Notes under the pieces: generated by a model
Told to the model about the DNA's origin: nothing
What the model saw: only the letters and a program-made list of their open reading frames with translations
Database searches by the model: none
Shown: positions 7,058 to 14,457 of the stretch, one piece after another
How positions within the stretch are numbered: position 1 is the first letter of the stretch
Layout of the letters: the number at the start of each line of letters is the position of its first letter
Program-made: the position numbers and the translations under genes
NCBI RefSeq assembly: GCF_002114285.1
Contig: NZ_NEDJ01000029.1
Coordinates: forward strand, 1 to 38,834
DNA from: Halorubrum ezzemoulense DSM 17463
Lineage (GTDB): Archaea; Halobacteriota; Halobacteria; Halobacteriales; Haloferacaceae
DNA: 38,834 nt
Reading direction: 5' to 3'

Positions 7058-7606
7058 ATGAGCACCCAGAAGCAGTCACGTCAGCGATACGGCGACGTTC
7101 ACGAGAGCGAAGCGCTCCGCGTCCCCGAGGAGAAGGCAGAACAGCTCGTCGACGCGCTCAACAGCGACCTCGCGGCGACGTACGTCCTCTACCACCAGGT
7201 CAAGAAGCACCACTGGCTCGTCGAGGGCGCCGAGTTCCTCGGCATCCACGAGTACCTCGGCGAAGTCGCGGAGGACCTCGAAGAGGGCGCCGACGTCCTC
7301 GCGGAGCGCGCGCAGGCGCTCGGCGGCGTGCCGCTCTCGGGCGGCGCGAACTACGAGGAGCACGCACCGGTGACCCCCGAGGACGCCGACGCCTACGACA
7401 TCCGGACGTCGCTGGAGCACGACCTCGAGATGTTCGGCGACATCACCGAGCAGCTCCGCGAGCACATCCAGCTCGCCAACAACCTCGGCGACTACAACAC
7501 CGAAGAGCAGCTCCGTGACATCCTCGAAGACATCGAGGAACACGGCCACCACCTCGAGCACTACCTCGAAGACGACACGCTCGTCACGAGCGAGACGCTC
7601 GAGTAG
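7058..7606 (+). CDS. dpsA: DNA-protecting ferritin-like protein DpsA
   Basis: DpsA is a dodecameric ferritin-like protein that oxidises and stores iron and protects DNA from peroxide. The 182-residue sequence matches haloarchaeal DpsA throughout. The intersubunit ferroxidase residues fit the Dps spacing: His52 and His64, then Asp79 and Glu83. A polar N-terminal tail (MSTQKQSRQRYGDV) precedes helix A, and the C-terminus is rich in Glu and His (EDIEEHGHHLEHYLEDD). The ATG at 7058 follows a good TATA element. A T-rich tract follows the gene. It is monocistronic and convergent with the DUF1684 gene. Confidence 0.95.
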   Translation: MSTQKQSRQRYGDVHESEALRVPEEKAEQLVDALNSDLAATYVLYHQVKKHHWLVEGAEFLGIHEYLGEVAEDLEEGADVLAERAQALGGVPLSGGANYEEHAPVTPEDADAYDIRTSLEHDLEMFGDITEQLREHIQLANNLGDYNTEEQLRDILEDIEEHGHHLEHYLEDDTLVTSETLE

Positions 7607-7647
7607 ACCGGCCCCGGCGGACTGCTTCCGGCACGTCCCGACGTTCG

Positions 7648-7664
7648 ATTTTCCGCTTTTTCGC
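7648..7664 (+). terminator. T-rich terminator after dpsA
   Basis: GATTTTCCGCTTTTTCG lies about 42 nt after the dpsA stop in otherwise GC-rich sequence. Runs of T are the usual archaeal termination signal, so this is a likely end of the dpsA transcript. Confidence 0.5.
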
Positions 7665-7724
7665 GCTACGTAGCGGCCGCACAGTCGACCGCGTCACCAA
7701 TTGTACTTCCGATCGCCTCGCCGA

Positions 7725-8270
7725 TCAGTCGAGGTCCGGGGCCCGCTCGCCCGCGGGGACGACGACCTCCAGCCAGTTCTCTTCCGGCGGCAGCGGACAG
7801 GAGAACGTCTCGCTGTACGCGCAGAAGGGGTTGTACGCGAGGTTAAAATCGATCGTGACCGCGTCGCCGTCGGCGAGCTCGCGCTCGGGTGCCAGCTCCA
7901 TGTACCGACCCTGGTGGTACGTCTGCTGGCCGGTCGTCTTGTCGCGGAAAGGGACGAAGACGGCGCCGTCGTCGCCCTCCTGGCGGTAGCCCGCGAGCGT
8001 GTGCTCCGTCCCGTTAATCTCGAGCGCGAAGGTGACGATCCGGAGGTACCGGACCGGGTTGCTCGCGGTCGTCTCCATCTCGACCGGATCGGGGCCGTCG
8101 TGGACGGTGACGGTCGCCTCGACGCGGTAGTCCGGGTTCGGGGGAAAGTAGTCGAGCCCGTCGAACTCGTCCCGGTGTTCCGGGGGGATCGGCGACTGCG
8201 GGTGGTCGTCGAAGAACTCGTCCTTCTCCCGGCGGTTCGCGCGGAGCCGCTCGGCGTAGTCCTCGCTCAT
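7725..8270 (-). CDS. DUF1684 family protein
   Basis: The 181-residue protein shows the DUF1684 pattern. It has an N-terminal helix with ERLRANRREKDEFF, then HPQSPIPPEHRDEFDGLDYFPPN, a beta-rich middle, and the signature YNPFCAYSETFSCPLPPEENWL near the C-terminus, followed by VVVPAGE. Its biochemical function is unknown; the fold is beta-rich and no catalytic site has been proven. The start ATG at 8270 is the only good one before the family-like sequence begins. There is no signal peptide, so it is cytosolic. It lies 81 bases downstream of an HTH regulator on the same strand, possibly co-transcribed, and converges on dpsA. Confidence 0.85.
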   Translation of the reverse strand: MSEDYAERLRANRREKDEFFDDHPQSPIPPEHRDEFDGLDYFPPNPDYRVEATVTVHDGPDPVEMETTASNPVRYLRIVTFALEINGTEHTLAGYRQEGDDGAVFVPFRDKTTGQQTYHQGRYMELAPERELADGDAVTIDFNLAYNPFCAYSETFSCPLPPEENWLEVVVPAGERAPDLD

Positions 8271-8351
8271 GCCCGGTCCGACGAGCGCCGGCGGTTTCAG
8301 GCTCGCGGTTCCGGCGCCGGTGTCTCTACCGCCGAAGCGGTCGCGACGCCG

Positions 8352-9053
8352 TCACAGCGCTTGGAGGTCGGCCAGACAGTCGTCGAGGTCGCGGTTCGAC
8401 GTGGCCAGCGACACGCCGTCGACCCGGGCAAGGTCGGCGGCGTGGTCCCAGAGGTCGCCGTCCTCGATCCCGGGGAGCACGACGGCGTTCGGCGTCGGGC
8501 TCACGACCCGCAGCGCGACGAGCGGCGACTCGCCGCGCGTCACCCGGGTGAACACGAGCGCGCGGTTCGTCGACTGGCCGTACAGCCGGTAGAACTCCTC
8601 GCTGGAGAGCCGCGTGATCGCCTGGATCGAGTCGATGACGGTGTGGCCGTTCACGTGGTCGTGGTCGCCGCGGACGACCTCCGTCGCGCCCATCGCGTCG
8701 TAGAAGTCCGCCAGGGGGACCGCCGTCGAGTACTCGCGGAGGTCGTGGACGATGTCGCTCTCGAACCCGGCCGAGAGCACCCGAGCGTGCTGTCGGAGGC
8801 GGCCGCCGCCGCGGCGCTCGTCGATGTCGAGGAGTCCTTCGACGGTCCGCCGGACGACGCCGATCCCGGGGCTCTCGCGCCGGCCGCTCTCGTAGTCGGA
8901 GACGACTGACGAGGGGACGCCGAGCTGGTCGGCCAGCTCCGTCTGTGAGACGTCGAAGTCGGTCCGCCACTTCCGGAGCGTCGCGCCCGGGTCGTCGCTC
9001 AGCGTTATCTCGCCGGCGATCCGGCGGGAGAGCTCCTCGCGTGCGTCGCTCAT
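8352..9053 (-). CDS. XRE-type HTH transcriptional regulator (COG1709-like)
   Basis: This 233-residue DNA-binding protein has a helix-turn-helix at about residues 27-62, with LRKWRTDFDVSQTELADQLG then SSVVSDYESGRR, a classical Cro/XRE pattern. A short N-terminal segment (ELSRRIAGEITLSDDPG) precedes it, as in archaeal COG1709 regulators. The C-terminal 140 residues form a conserved domain of unknown ligand, with SPLVALRVVSPTPNAVVLPG and a terminal DLARVDGVSLATSN. Targets are unknown. It may control itself and the DUF1684 gene downstream. The only reasonable start is the ATG at 9053. Confidence 0.8.
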   Translation of the reverse strand: MSDAREELSRRIAGEITLSDDPGATLRKWRTDFDVSQTELADQLGVPSSVVSDYESGRRESPGIGVVRRTVEGLLDIDERRGGGRLRQHARVLSAGFESDIVHDLREYSTAVPLADFYDAMGATEVVRGDHDHVNGHTVIDSIQAITRLSSEEFYRLYGQSTNRALVFTRVTRGESPLVALRVVSPTPNAVVLPGIEDGDLWDHAADLARVDGVSLATSNRDLDDCLADLQAL

Positions 9054-9147
9054 GGCCTGAACGGACGACCGAACGCCGCGAAAGGGTACCGTTCGTCGCG
9101 CGTCGAAACCGACCGGAGCCCGGCCTGGGCGAGGACGCGGCCGCGGC

Positions 9148-9426
9148 TCACTCTAAGTACAGCGAGTAGACGATGACCGCGAACCCGATCGCCGTGAGGA
9201 GGCCGTCGACGGCGATGCCGACCGCGAGGTCGGCGCCGATAATCTGGTGGGAGACGCCGCCCAACAGCGCCCCGACGGTGACGATGCCGAAGCCGACGCC
9301 GAGTTCGCGCAGCGACCGGTCGCCGGTCCGGTCGTACGCGCGGAGCGCGTAGTAGGTGATACTGCCACCGAGCACTAGGATGGCGGTCTTTGCGACGATG
9401 ATCGTCAGGTCGATGTAGGGAGTCAT
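9148..9426 (-). CDS. small three-helix membrane protein (DUF7521-like)
   Basis: This 92-residue protein consists almost entirely of membrane segments: about 7-27 (LTIIVAKTAILVLGGSITYYA), 40-61 (LRELGVGFGIVTVGALLGGV) and 66-90 (ADLAVGIAVDGLLTAIGFAVIVYSLYL). I believe this matches a haloarchaeal family (DUF7521 from memory) commonly paired with a small HTH protein. Its ATG overlaps the end of the upstream HTH gene by 4 nt, so the two are translationally coupled. The function is unknown; a membrane sensor or partner for the HTH protein is a reasonable inference. Confidence 0.75.
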   Translation of the reverse strand: MTPYIDLTIIVAKTAILVLGGSITYYALRAYDRTGDRSLRELGVGFGIVTVGALLGGVSHQIIGADLAVGIAVDGLLTAIGFAVIVYSLYLE

Positions 9427-9821
9427 GTTTCCTCTCGTAGCTCCGACCACAGGTCGGCCAGTCGCTCGTCTCGGGTCCGCTCCGGCCGAGAGAACTCCAC
9501 GTCGAACTCGCGGCTGCCCGCGTCGCCCTCGTCGCCGTCGCCGACCGAGACGGTGACGGCGTCGAACGACACCGAGTACCGCGTCGTGTGCTGTCCGTCC
9601 CGCCGGATGTCGGTCGACTCCGACAGCAGGGAGGCGTCGGTGAGCATCTCCAGTTTCCGGTAGGTCGTCGACAGGGGGATGTCGCACTCCTCGGAGAGTT
9701 CGCTCGCGGTCTTCGGCTCGGTGAGCGCCGCGACGATCCGACGGGCCGCGTCGTCGGCCAGCGCGTCGAGCACCTCGTCGACCGACGGCGGCTCCGGCTC
9801 TCGCGACGGGTCCCGCACCAT
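9423..9821 (-). CDS. winged-helix (ArsR-like) transcriptional regulator
   Basis: This 132-residue DNA-binding protein has a winged helix over residues 14-75: VDEVLDALADDAARRIVAAL, then TASELSEECDIPLSTTYRKLEML as recognition helix region, and a wing ending in TRYSVSFD. The C-terminus is acidic and charged (PERTRDERLADLWSELREET). The architecture is a haloarchaeal ArsR-like regulator. It heads a two-gene unit with the small membrane protein and is divergent from the K+ channel gene at 9932, so the 110-base gap may serve both. The effector is unknown. Confidence 0.82.
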   Translation of the reverse strand: MVRDPSREPEPPSVDEVLDALADDAARRIVAALTEPKTASELSEECDIPLSTTYRKLEMLTDASLLSESTDIRRDGQHTTRYSVSFDAVTVSVGDGDEGDAGSREFDVEFSRPERTRDERLADLWSELREET

Positions 9822-9931
9822 GCGTGACGGTTCGGCCCCCGGGACTTAAACCATTGAATTTCCGCCGAGGCGGCGGGGCTCGCGGCCGCCACTCCTCCCT
9901 CTTTTGTGTGGCGCCGCCGTACGGCGATACC

Positions 9932-11566
9932 ATGGACACGTGGAAGCGTCGAGTCGGCGGGTACATCGCGTTCGTGGCCGTCGTGCTCGTCTCCACCACC
10001 GTTTCCTACCGGTGGGGGATGCGGGTGTACGAGAACGACCCGCGCACCCTGATCGAGTCGTTCCAATTCGCGATCGAGATGTTCACGACGACCGGGTTCG
10101 GTGGCGACGCCTCGTCGTGGCAGACCCAGGAGATGCACGCGTTCATCGCCGTGATGGACCTGGTCGGCATGGTGCTTCTCATCGGGGCGCTGCCGGTCGT
10201 CGCCACGCCGCTCCTCGAGTCCGCGTTCTCGACGACCGTCCCCCGGTCGCTGGACGCGGACCTGAGCGGCCACGTCGTGGTCGCCTCCGACACCACGCGC
10301 TCCGACGCGCTCCTGGACGAGTTCGACTCGGCGGGGGTCACCTACGTCGTCGTCGAACCCGACCCGGACCGGGCGCTGGCGCTGTACGAGGCGGGTCACA
10401 TGGTGATCCGCGCCGACCCGGAGACGACGGCGGGGCTCGAGAGCGCCCGCCTCGGCGCCGCCCGCGCCCTCGTCACCGACCTCCCGGACCGGGTCGACGC
10501 GAGCATTGTCCTCGCCGCGAAGGAACTCTCGGCCGACGTCCGCGCGCTAAGCGTCGTCGCGGACCCGAGCCGAGAGCGGTACCACCGGCTCGCCGGCGCC
10601 GACGAGGTGCTCTCCCCGCGGTCGCTGCTCGGCGAGAGCCTCGCCTCGAAGGTGACGACGGCGGTGCGGACCGACCTCGACGAGGCGGTCGCGGTCGGCG
10701 ACCTGCGGATCGCGGAGGTATCGATCCACCACGGGAGCGGCCTCGCCGGATCGACGCTCGCCGGGAGTCGGATCGGCGAGCGTACCGGCGTCGACGTGAT
10801 CGGTGCGTGGTTCAACGGCGCGTTCGAGGCGGCGCCGCCGCCGGACGCGACGCTGTCTGCGGGGACAGTTCTGCTCGTCTCCGGGACCGAGGGACAGGTG
10901 GAGCGGCTCGTGGACCTGACGAACGCGGCAGCCCGCCGGTTCGGCGCGGGCGAGACGGTCGTCATCGGACACGGGCAGGTCGGGAAGACCGTCGCGAACG
11001 CGCTCGAATCGGCCGACCTGCCGGTGACGGTCGTCGACCGCGACGGCGCCGAGGCGATCGACGTGGTCGGGGACGCGACGGAGCCGGACACGCTGCGGGA
11101 CGCCGGCGTCGCGGACGCGCGGACGGTCGTCCTCGCGCTCCCCGACGACACGACGGCCGAGTTCGCGACGCTCGTGGTGCGCGACCTGGCGCCGAACGTG
11201 GAGCTGCTCGCGCGGGTCGAGGACGCCGAGAGCGTGCCGAAGATGCACCGCGCCGGGGCCGACTACGTGCTCTCGCTCTCGACGGTGACCGGGCGGATGT
11301 CGGCGTCGGCCGTGCTCGCGGACCGGGACGTGCTCTCGCTAGACACCCACGTCGAGGTCGTCAGGACCGAGGCGTCCGCGCTGGTCGGCCGGACGGTCGG
11401 ACAGGCCGCCGTCCGCGAGACCACCGGCTGTACCGTCATCGCGATTGAACGGGGCGACGAGCTCGTCACCGACGTGGGCCCGGAGACGCGGGTCGAGCGG
11501 GGCGACGAGCTCGTCGTCGTCGGCACCGACGAGGGAGTCCGCGCGTTTGAGCGCGCGTTCGCGTAG
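9932..11566 (+). CDS. potassium channel/TrkA-type protein with two RCK units
   Basis: This 544-residue membrane protein probably gates K+ flux by nucleotide binding. It has two N-terminal membrane helices (about 9-29 and 66-92) with a pore loop and filter-like TTTGFGGD at 52-59. Two RCK (TrkA-N plus TrkA-C) units follow. The first begins GHVVVASDTTRSDALL and lacks the Gly-x-Gly-x-x-Gly dinucleotide motif. The second has IGHGQVGKTVAN at about residue 348 with a following VVDRD acidic strand end, and is intact. Each unit ends in a TrkA-C domain (one near 265-330, one near 470-540). The ATG at 9932 fits the first membrane helix; a weak TATA-like stretch (9901-9908) is 27 nt upstream. The filter differs from the canonical TVGYGD, so ion selectivity is uncertain. 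Confidence 0.85.
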   Translation: MDTWKRRVGGYIAFVAVVLVSTTVSYRWGMRVYENDPRTLIESFQFAIEMFTTTGFGGDASSWQTQEMHAFIAVMDLVGMVLLIGALPVVATPLLESAFSTTVPRSLDADLSGHVVVASDTTRSDALLDEFDSAGVTYVVVEPDPDRALALYEAGHMVIRADPETTAGLESARLGAARALVTDLPDRVDASIVLAAKELSADVRALSVVADPSRERYHRLAGADEVLSPRSLLGESLASKVTTAVRTDLDEAVAVGDLRIAEVSIHHGSGLAGSTLAGSRIGERTGVDVIGAWFNGAFEAAPPPDATLSAGTVLLVSGTEGQVERLVDLTNAAARRFGAGETVVIGHGQVGKTVANALESADLPVTVVDRDGAEAIDVVGDATEPDTLRDAGVADARTVVLALPDDTTAEFATLVVRDLAPNVELLARVEDAESVPKMHRAGADYVLSLSTVTGRMSASAVLADRDVLSLDTHVEVVRTEASALVGRTVGQAAVRETTGCTVIAIERGDELVTDVGPETRVERGDELVVVGTDEGVRAFERAFA

Positions 11567-11715
11567 AGCTGGGTTGGTTCGCCCGCTCGGCTCGCGGCGC
11601 TGACTCGGCCCGCGCCGCGGATTCGAGCGGGCTCGCGCCGCTGCTCCCGCTCGCGCCGCCGGTCTCGGCGCGACGAGTCGAACGGTTCAAGTATTCGCTG
11701 GCTGTTCGTATCCGT

Positions 11716-12087
11716 ATGAAAGACCAGGGACGCTCCACGCGCAAGCGGACCGGCGGCCGACTCAAGCACGCCTCGAACAAGAAGCGCCACCAGCTCGGCC
11801 GCGAGCCCGCCGAGACGACCGTCGGCGAGACCCGACTCCAGTACATCGACTCCCGCGGCACGGAGAAGAAGGTCCGCGCCCTCTCGACGAACGTCGCGCA
11901 GGTCGCCGACGACGGCGAGGTCAGCGAGGCCGAGATCGAGAACGTCGTCGACAACCCCGCGAACGTCAACTACGCCCGCCGGAACATCGTCACGAAGGGC
12001 GCCGTCATCGAGACATCCGCCGGCCGCGCACGCGTCACATCCCGCCCCGGCCAGACCGGCCAGGTCAACGCGGTCCTGCTCGACTGA
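11716..12087 (+). CDS. rps8e: 30S ribosomal protein eS8 (S8e)
   Basis: This is an archaeal/eukaryotic small-subunit ribosomal protein of 123 residues. The N-terminus MKDQGRSTRKRTGGRLKHAS and the block RNIVTKGAVIETSAGRARVTSRPGQ (here split into two adjacent motifs) are diagnostic of eS8. A TATA-like TTCAAGTA at about 11686-11693 lies 26 nt upstream, implying a leaderless transcript. The 149-base gap before it is GC-rich with short repeats of GCTCGCG(G/C)CGCTG but no gene. rnhB follows after 48 bases in the same direction. Confidence 0.96.
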   Translation: MKDQGRSTRKRTGGRLKHASNKKRHQLGREPAETTVGETRLQYIDSRGTEKKVRALSTNVAQVADDGEVSEAEIENVVDNPANVNYARRNIVTKGAVIETSAGRARVTSRPGQTGQVNAVLLD

Positions 12088-12135
12088 ACGCGGCCTTTCT
12101 GAAGGTATTTCAGCCCGCACGCCCACCAGCGACGC

Positions 12136-12843
12136 GTGTACCTCGGCGTCGACGAAGCCGGCAAGGGACCCGCGCTCGGACCGATGGTCGCGGCGGCGGT
12201 CGCCGCCGACCCGGCGGACCTCCCCGCCGGCGTGGACGACTCGAAGCGGGTCGCGCCGGCCAGACGCGAGGAGATAGCGGCGGCCCTCCGGGGCGACCCG
12301 GCCGTCGCCGTCGGCGTCGCCCGCGTTGACCCCGACGAGATCGACCGCCCCGACACCGACATGAACACCCTCACCGTCCGTGGTCAGGCGCTGGCGGTCC
12401 GGGACACCCTCGCCGACCTCCCCGCTGGCGTCGCCGAACCGGTCCGCGTCGTCGCCGACGCGGGCGACACCAGCGAGGAGCGGTTCGCGCGGCGGCTCGG
12501 CGAGTTCGTCGAGGGCGACGGTGCGGACGGAGCCCGCGGCGACGATGGGACCCACCCCGCGGTCGACGTGACGGCCGCCCACGGCGCCGACGAGGACGAC
12601 CCCGTCGTCGGCGCGGCGAGCGTCGTCGCCAAGGTGGTCCGCGACGCCGCGATGGCCGACCTCGACGCCACGTATCCCGACTACGACATCGGGAGCGGCT
12701 ACCCGAGCGACCCGGCCACGCGAGCCTTCCTCGCCGCGTACGTCGGCGACCACAGGGCGCTACCCGACTGTGCGCGCGAGTCGTGGGCGACCTGTGAGGA
12801 CGCGCTGGCGGCCGCCGAGCAGTCGGCGTTAGACGAGTTCTGA
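12136..12843 (+). CDS. rnhB: ribonuclease HII
   Basis: RNase HII cleaves RNA in RNA/DNA hybrids and excises misincorporated ribonucleotides. The 235-residue sequence starts at a GTG and immediately shows VDEAGKG with catalytic Asp6 and Glu7. A third acidic residue is in VVADAGDTSEERF, and the late block PVVGAASVVAKVVRD is typical of archaeal RNase HII. An acidic, Gly-rich insert (about 128-145) is a haloarchaeal feature. The GTG start is supported by a TATA-like GGTATTT (12104-12110) about 28 nt upstream. It runs in the same direction as rps8e and converges with the GDT1-family gene. Confidence 0.93.
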   Translation: MYLGVDEAGKGPALGPMVAAAVAADPADLPAGVDDSKRVAPARREEIAAALRGDPAVAVGVARVDPDEIDRPDTDMNTLTVRGQALAVRDTLADLPAGVAEPVRVVADAGDTSEERFARRLGEFVEGDGADGARGDDGTHPAVDVTAAHGADEDDPVVGAASVVAKVVRDAAMADLDATYPDYDIGSGYPSDPATRAFLAAYVGDHRALPDCARESWATCEDALAAAEQSALDEF

Positions 12844-12874
12844 AAGCGGGCCGGAGCCGCTCGGCGCTCAGCCC

Positions 12875-13576
12875 TCAGAACAGCCCGGCGATGACCCCGC
12901 CGAGCGTCCCGACGATCGTCTCCCACACCGAGAAGCCGGTCGCGATCGCCAGCACCGTGTCCGCGCCGAAGAAGGCGAACAGCAGCGCGGAGCCGAAGTG
13001 CGCGAGCCGCATGTCGACCCGGCCGGCGAACGTGTGGAAGAAGTAGGCGTTCGCGAGGCTCACCGGGATGATCGCGAGCATCTCGCCGGCCCAGATGGCC
13101 GAAGTCGCGCCGTACTGGACCGCCAGGCCGATGGTGACGAGCTGCGTCTTGTCGCCGAACTCGCCGGTCGCGGTGAGTAGGAAGATGGGGAAGAAGCCGC
13201 CGAGCGACCCAGAGTACCTGTCGAGCCGCCCCGGGAGCGAGAGGTCGTCGAACGCGGCCAAGCCGCCGTCGGTGCGCTCCGCTTCCGGGGTCGTCCCGCG
13301 CGACGGCGCGGACCGGTACAGCAGGACCGCGAAGACGAAGAACAACACCGCGGTGATCGCGTCCAACACGACCGGCGGGAGCGCCGACTGGAGTGCCTGC
13401 CCGAACGCGATCTCCACGGCGGTCCACCCGGCGAACGCCGAGCCAGCGGCCGCGACGACGACCTTGGGATCGTACCGCGTGGAGAGCCCGGCGATCATCA
13501 GCTGTACCTTCTCGCCCGGCAGCACCGCGAGCTGCGTCACGAACGCGATCGCGACGATCTCGACGTAGCCGGTCAT
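12875..13576 (-). CDS. TMEM165/GDT1 family cation transporter
   Basis: This 233-residue protein with six or seven membrane helices belongs to the GDT1 family, whose members exchange Mn2+ or Ca2+. The family has two copies of E-x-G-D-(K/R)-(T/S). The second copy is intact here (ATGEFGDKTQL, about residue 137), while the first is altered to LPGEKVQL (about 19-26), so the pseudo-symmetry is broken. A soluble acidic linker (90-120) divides the halves. Its ATG overlaps the stop of the DtxR-type regulator by 4 nt, so the two are coupled. With that neighbour, manganese export is the most likely role (inference). Confidence 0.85.
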   Translation of the reverse strand: MTGYVEIVAIAFVTQLAVLPGEKVQLMIAGLSTRYDPKVVVAAAGSAFAGWTAVEIAFGQALQSALPPVVLDAITAVLFFVFAVLLYRSAPSRGTTPEAERTDGGLAAFDDLSLPGRLDRYSGSLGGFFPIFLLTATGEFGDKTQLVTIGLAVQYGATSAIWAGEMLAIIPVSLANAYFFHTFAGRVDMRLAHFGSALLFAFFGADTVLAIATGFSVWETIVGTLGGVIAGLF

Positions 13577-14277
13577 GCGTCGCCCGCCTCCTGACCGTCG
13601 GTCGCGGCGGTCGACTCCGCGGCGCGCCGAACGTACACGCGGTCCGCGACCGCCTCCGGCAGCCCGTGTTCGTCCCCGTCGCTCGTCCGGACGGTGACCA
13701 GCCCGAAGGAGGTGATATCGACGACCTCGACGGTCGTTCCGGGCGTTATCTCGGCGTCGACGAGGAACTCCAGCACGTCGGGGTCGCGGTCGCTGACGCG
13801 GGCGACCGTTCCCCGTTCACCCGGATCCAGCGCCGCGACGAGCGTCGTCCCGGCGTCCTCCGGCGTCGAGAGGTCGGCCGGCGGGATCGGGTCACCGTGC
13901 GGGTCGGCGGCGGGGTAGTCGAGGACGCGCTCGACCCGACGCGTGAACTCCTCGCTGACGTGGTGTTCGAGCGCGTCAGCCTCGTCGTGGACCTCGGTCG
14001 CCTCGTAGTCCAGCTGCTCTGCGAGGAACGCCTCGATGAGGCGGTGTCGGCGGACGACCTCCAGCGCGGCGACCTCGCCCGCGGGCGTGAGCTCGACGCC
14101 CGTGTACTTCTCGCGGGAGAGCAGGCCGCGGTCGGCGAGCGTTTCCACCATGCTTGTCACCGTCGCGGGGGTCTTGTCGAGCGAGTCCGCGATCTGTGAG
14201 GTCGAGACGGGCGGTCCCACCCGCGACTCGATCCGATAGATCGACTTGAGATAATCTTCGACGGCGTCGGTCGGCAT
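13573..14277 (-). CDS. DtxR/MntR-family metal-dependent repressor
   Basis: This 234-residue regulator binds DNA when loaded with Fe2+ or Mn2+. Domains in order are a winged helix (5-62) with VSTSQIADSLDKTPATVTSMV, a metal-binding/dimerisation region (65-135) with VVRRHRLIEAFL and EADALEHHVSEEF carrying the Glu/His ligands, and a C-terminal FeoA-like SH3 domain (about 150-215) with PGTTVEVVDI and FGLVTVR. It is leaderless or nearly so: TATA-like ATTAATTTA on this strand at about 14299-14308 lies 27-29 nt before the ATG. It shares an operon with a GDT1-type transporter, which suggests a Mn-responsive circuit, though an iron-sensing role cannot be excluded. Confidence 0.88.
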   Translation of the reverse strand: MPTDAVEDYLKSIYRIESRVGPPVSTSQIADSLDKTPATVTSMVETLADRGLLSREKYTGVELTPAGEVAALEVVRRHRLIEAFLAEQLDYEATEVHDEADALEHHVSEEFTRRVERVLDYPAADPHGDPIPPADLSTPEDAGTTLVAALDPGERGTVARVSDRDPDVLEFLVDAEITPGTTVEVVDITSFGLVTVRTSDGDEHGLPEAVADRVYVRRAAESTAATDGQEAGDA

Positions 14278-14457
14278 AGACGTTTTTGACTGGTCTAAAT
14301 TAATAGTTTGTCGGATGCGTTTTCTGTTCTTGCCAAAGGCATAACGAGAGGCGAGTCGAAACGGTGATCTCGAAAACCGTCGCTGTGAGCGATCGGAAAC
14401 CGATCGAACGTCACATCCGGTCGAGAATTAGGGGTCGCCGACGCGCGGTCGGTCGGC

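Noticed and set aside
7701-8909. Long open frame of about 400 codons on the plus strand across DUF1684 and the HTH regulator
   Set aside because: It is antisense to two clear genes, Arg/Val-rich without any family motif, and arises from the high-GC codon bias.
11570-11680. Short GC-rich repeats of GCTCGCG(G/C)CGCTG before rps8e
   Set aside because: They are imperfect and of simple composition; most likely local GC-rich drift rather than a regulatory or CRISPR array.
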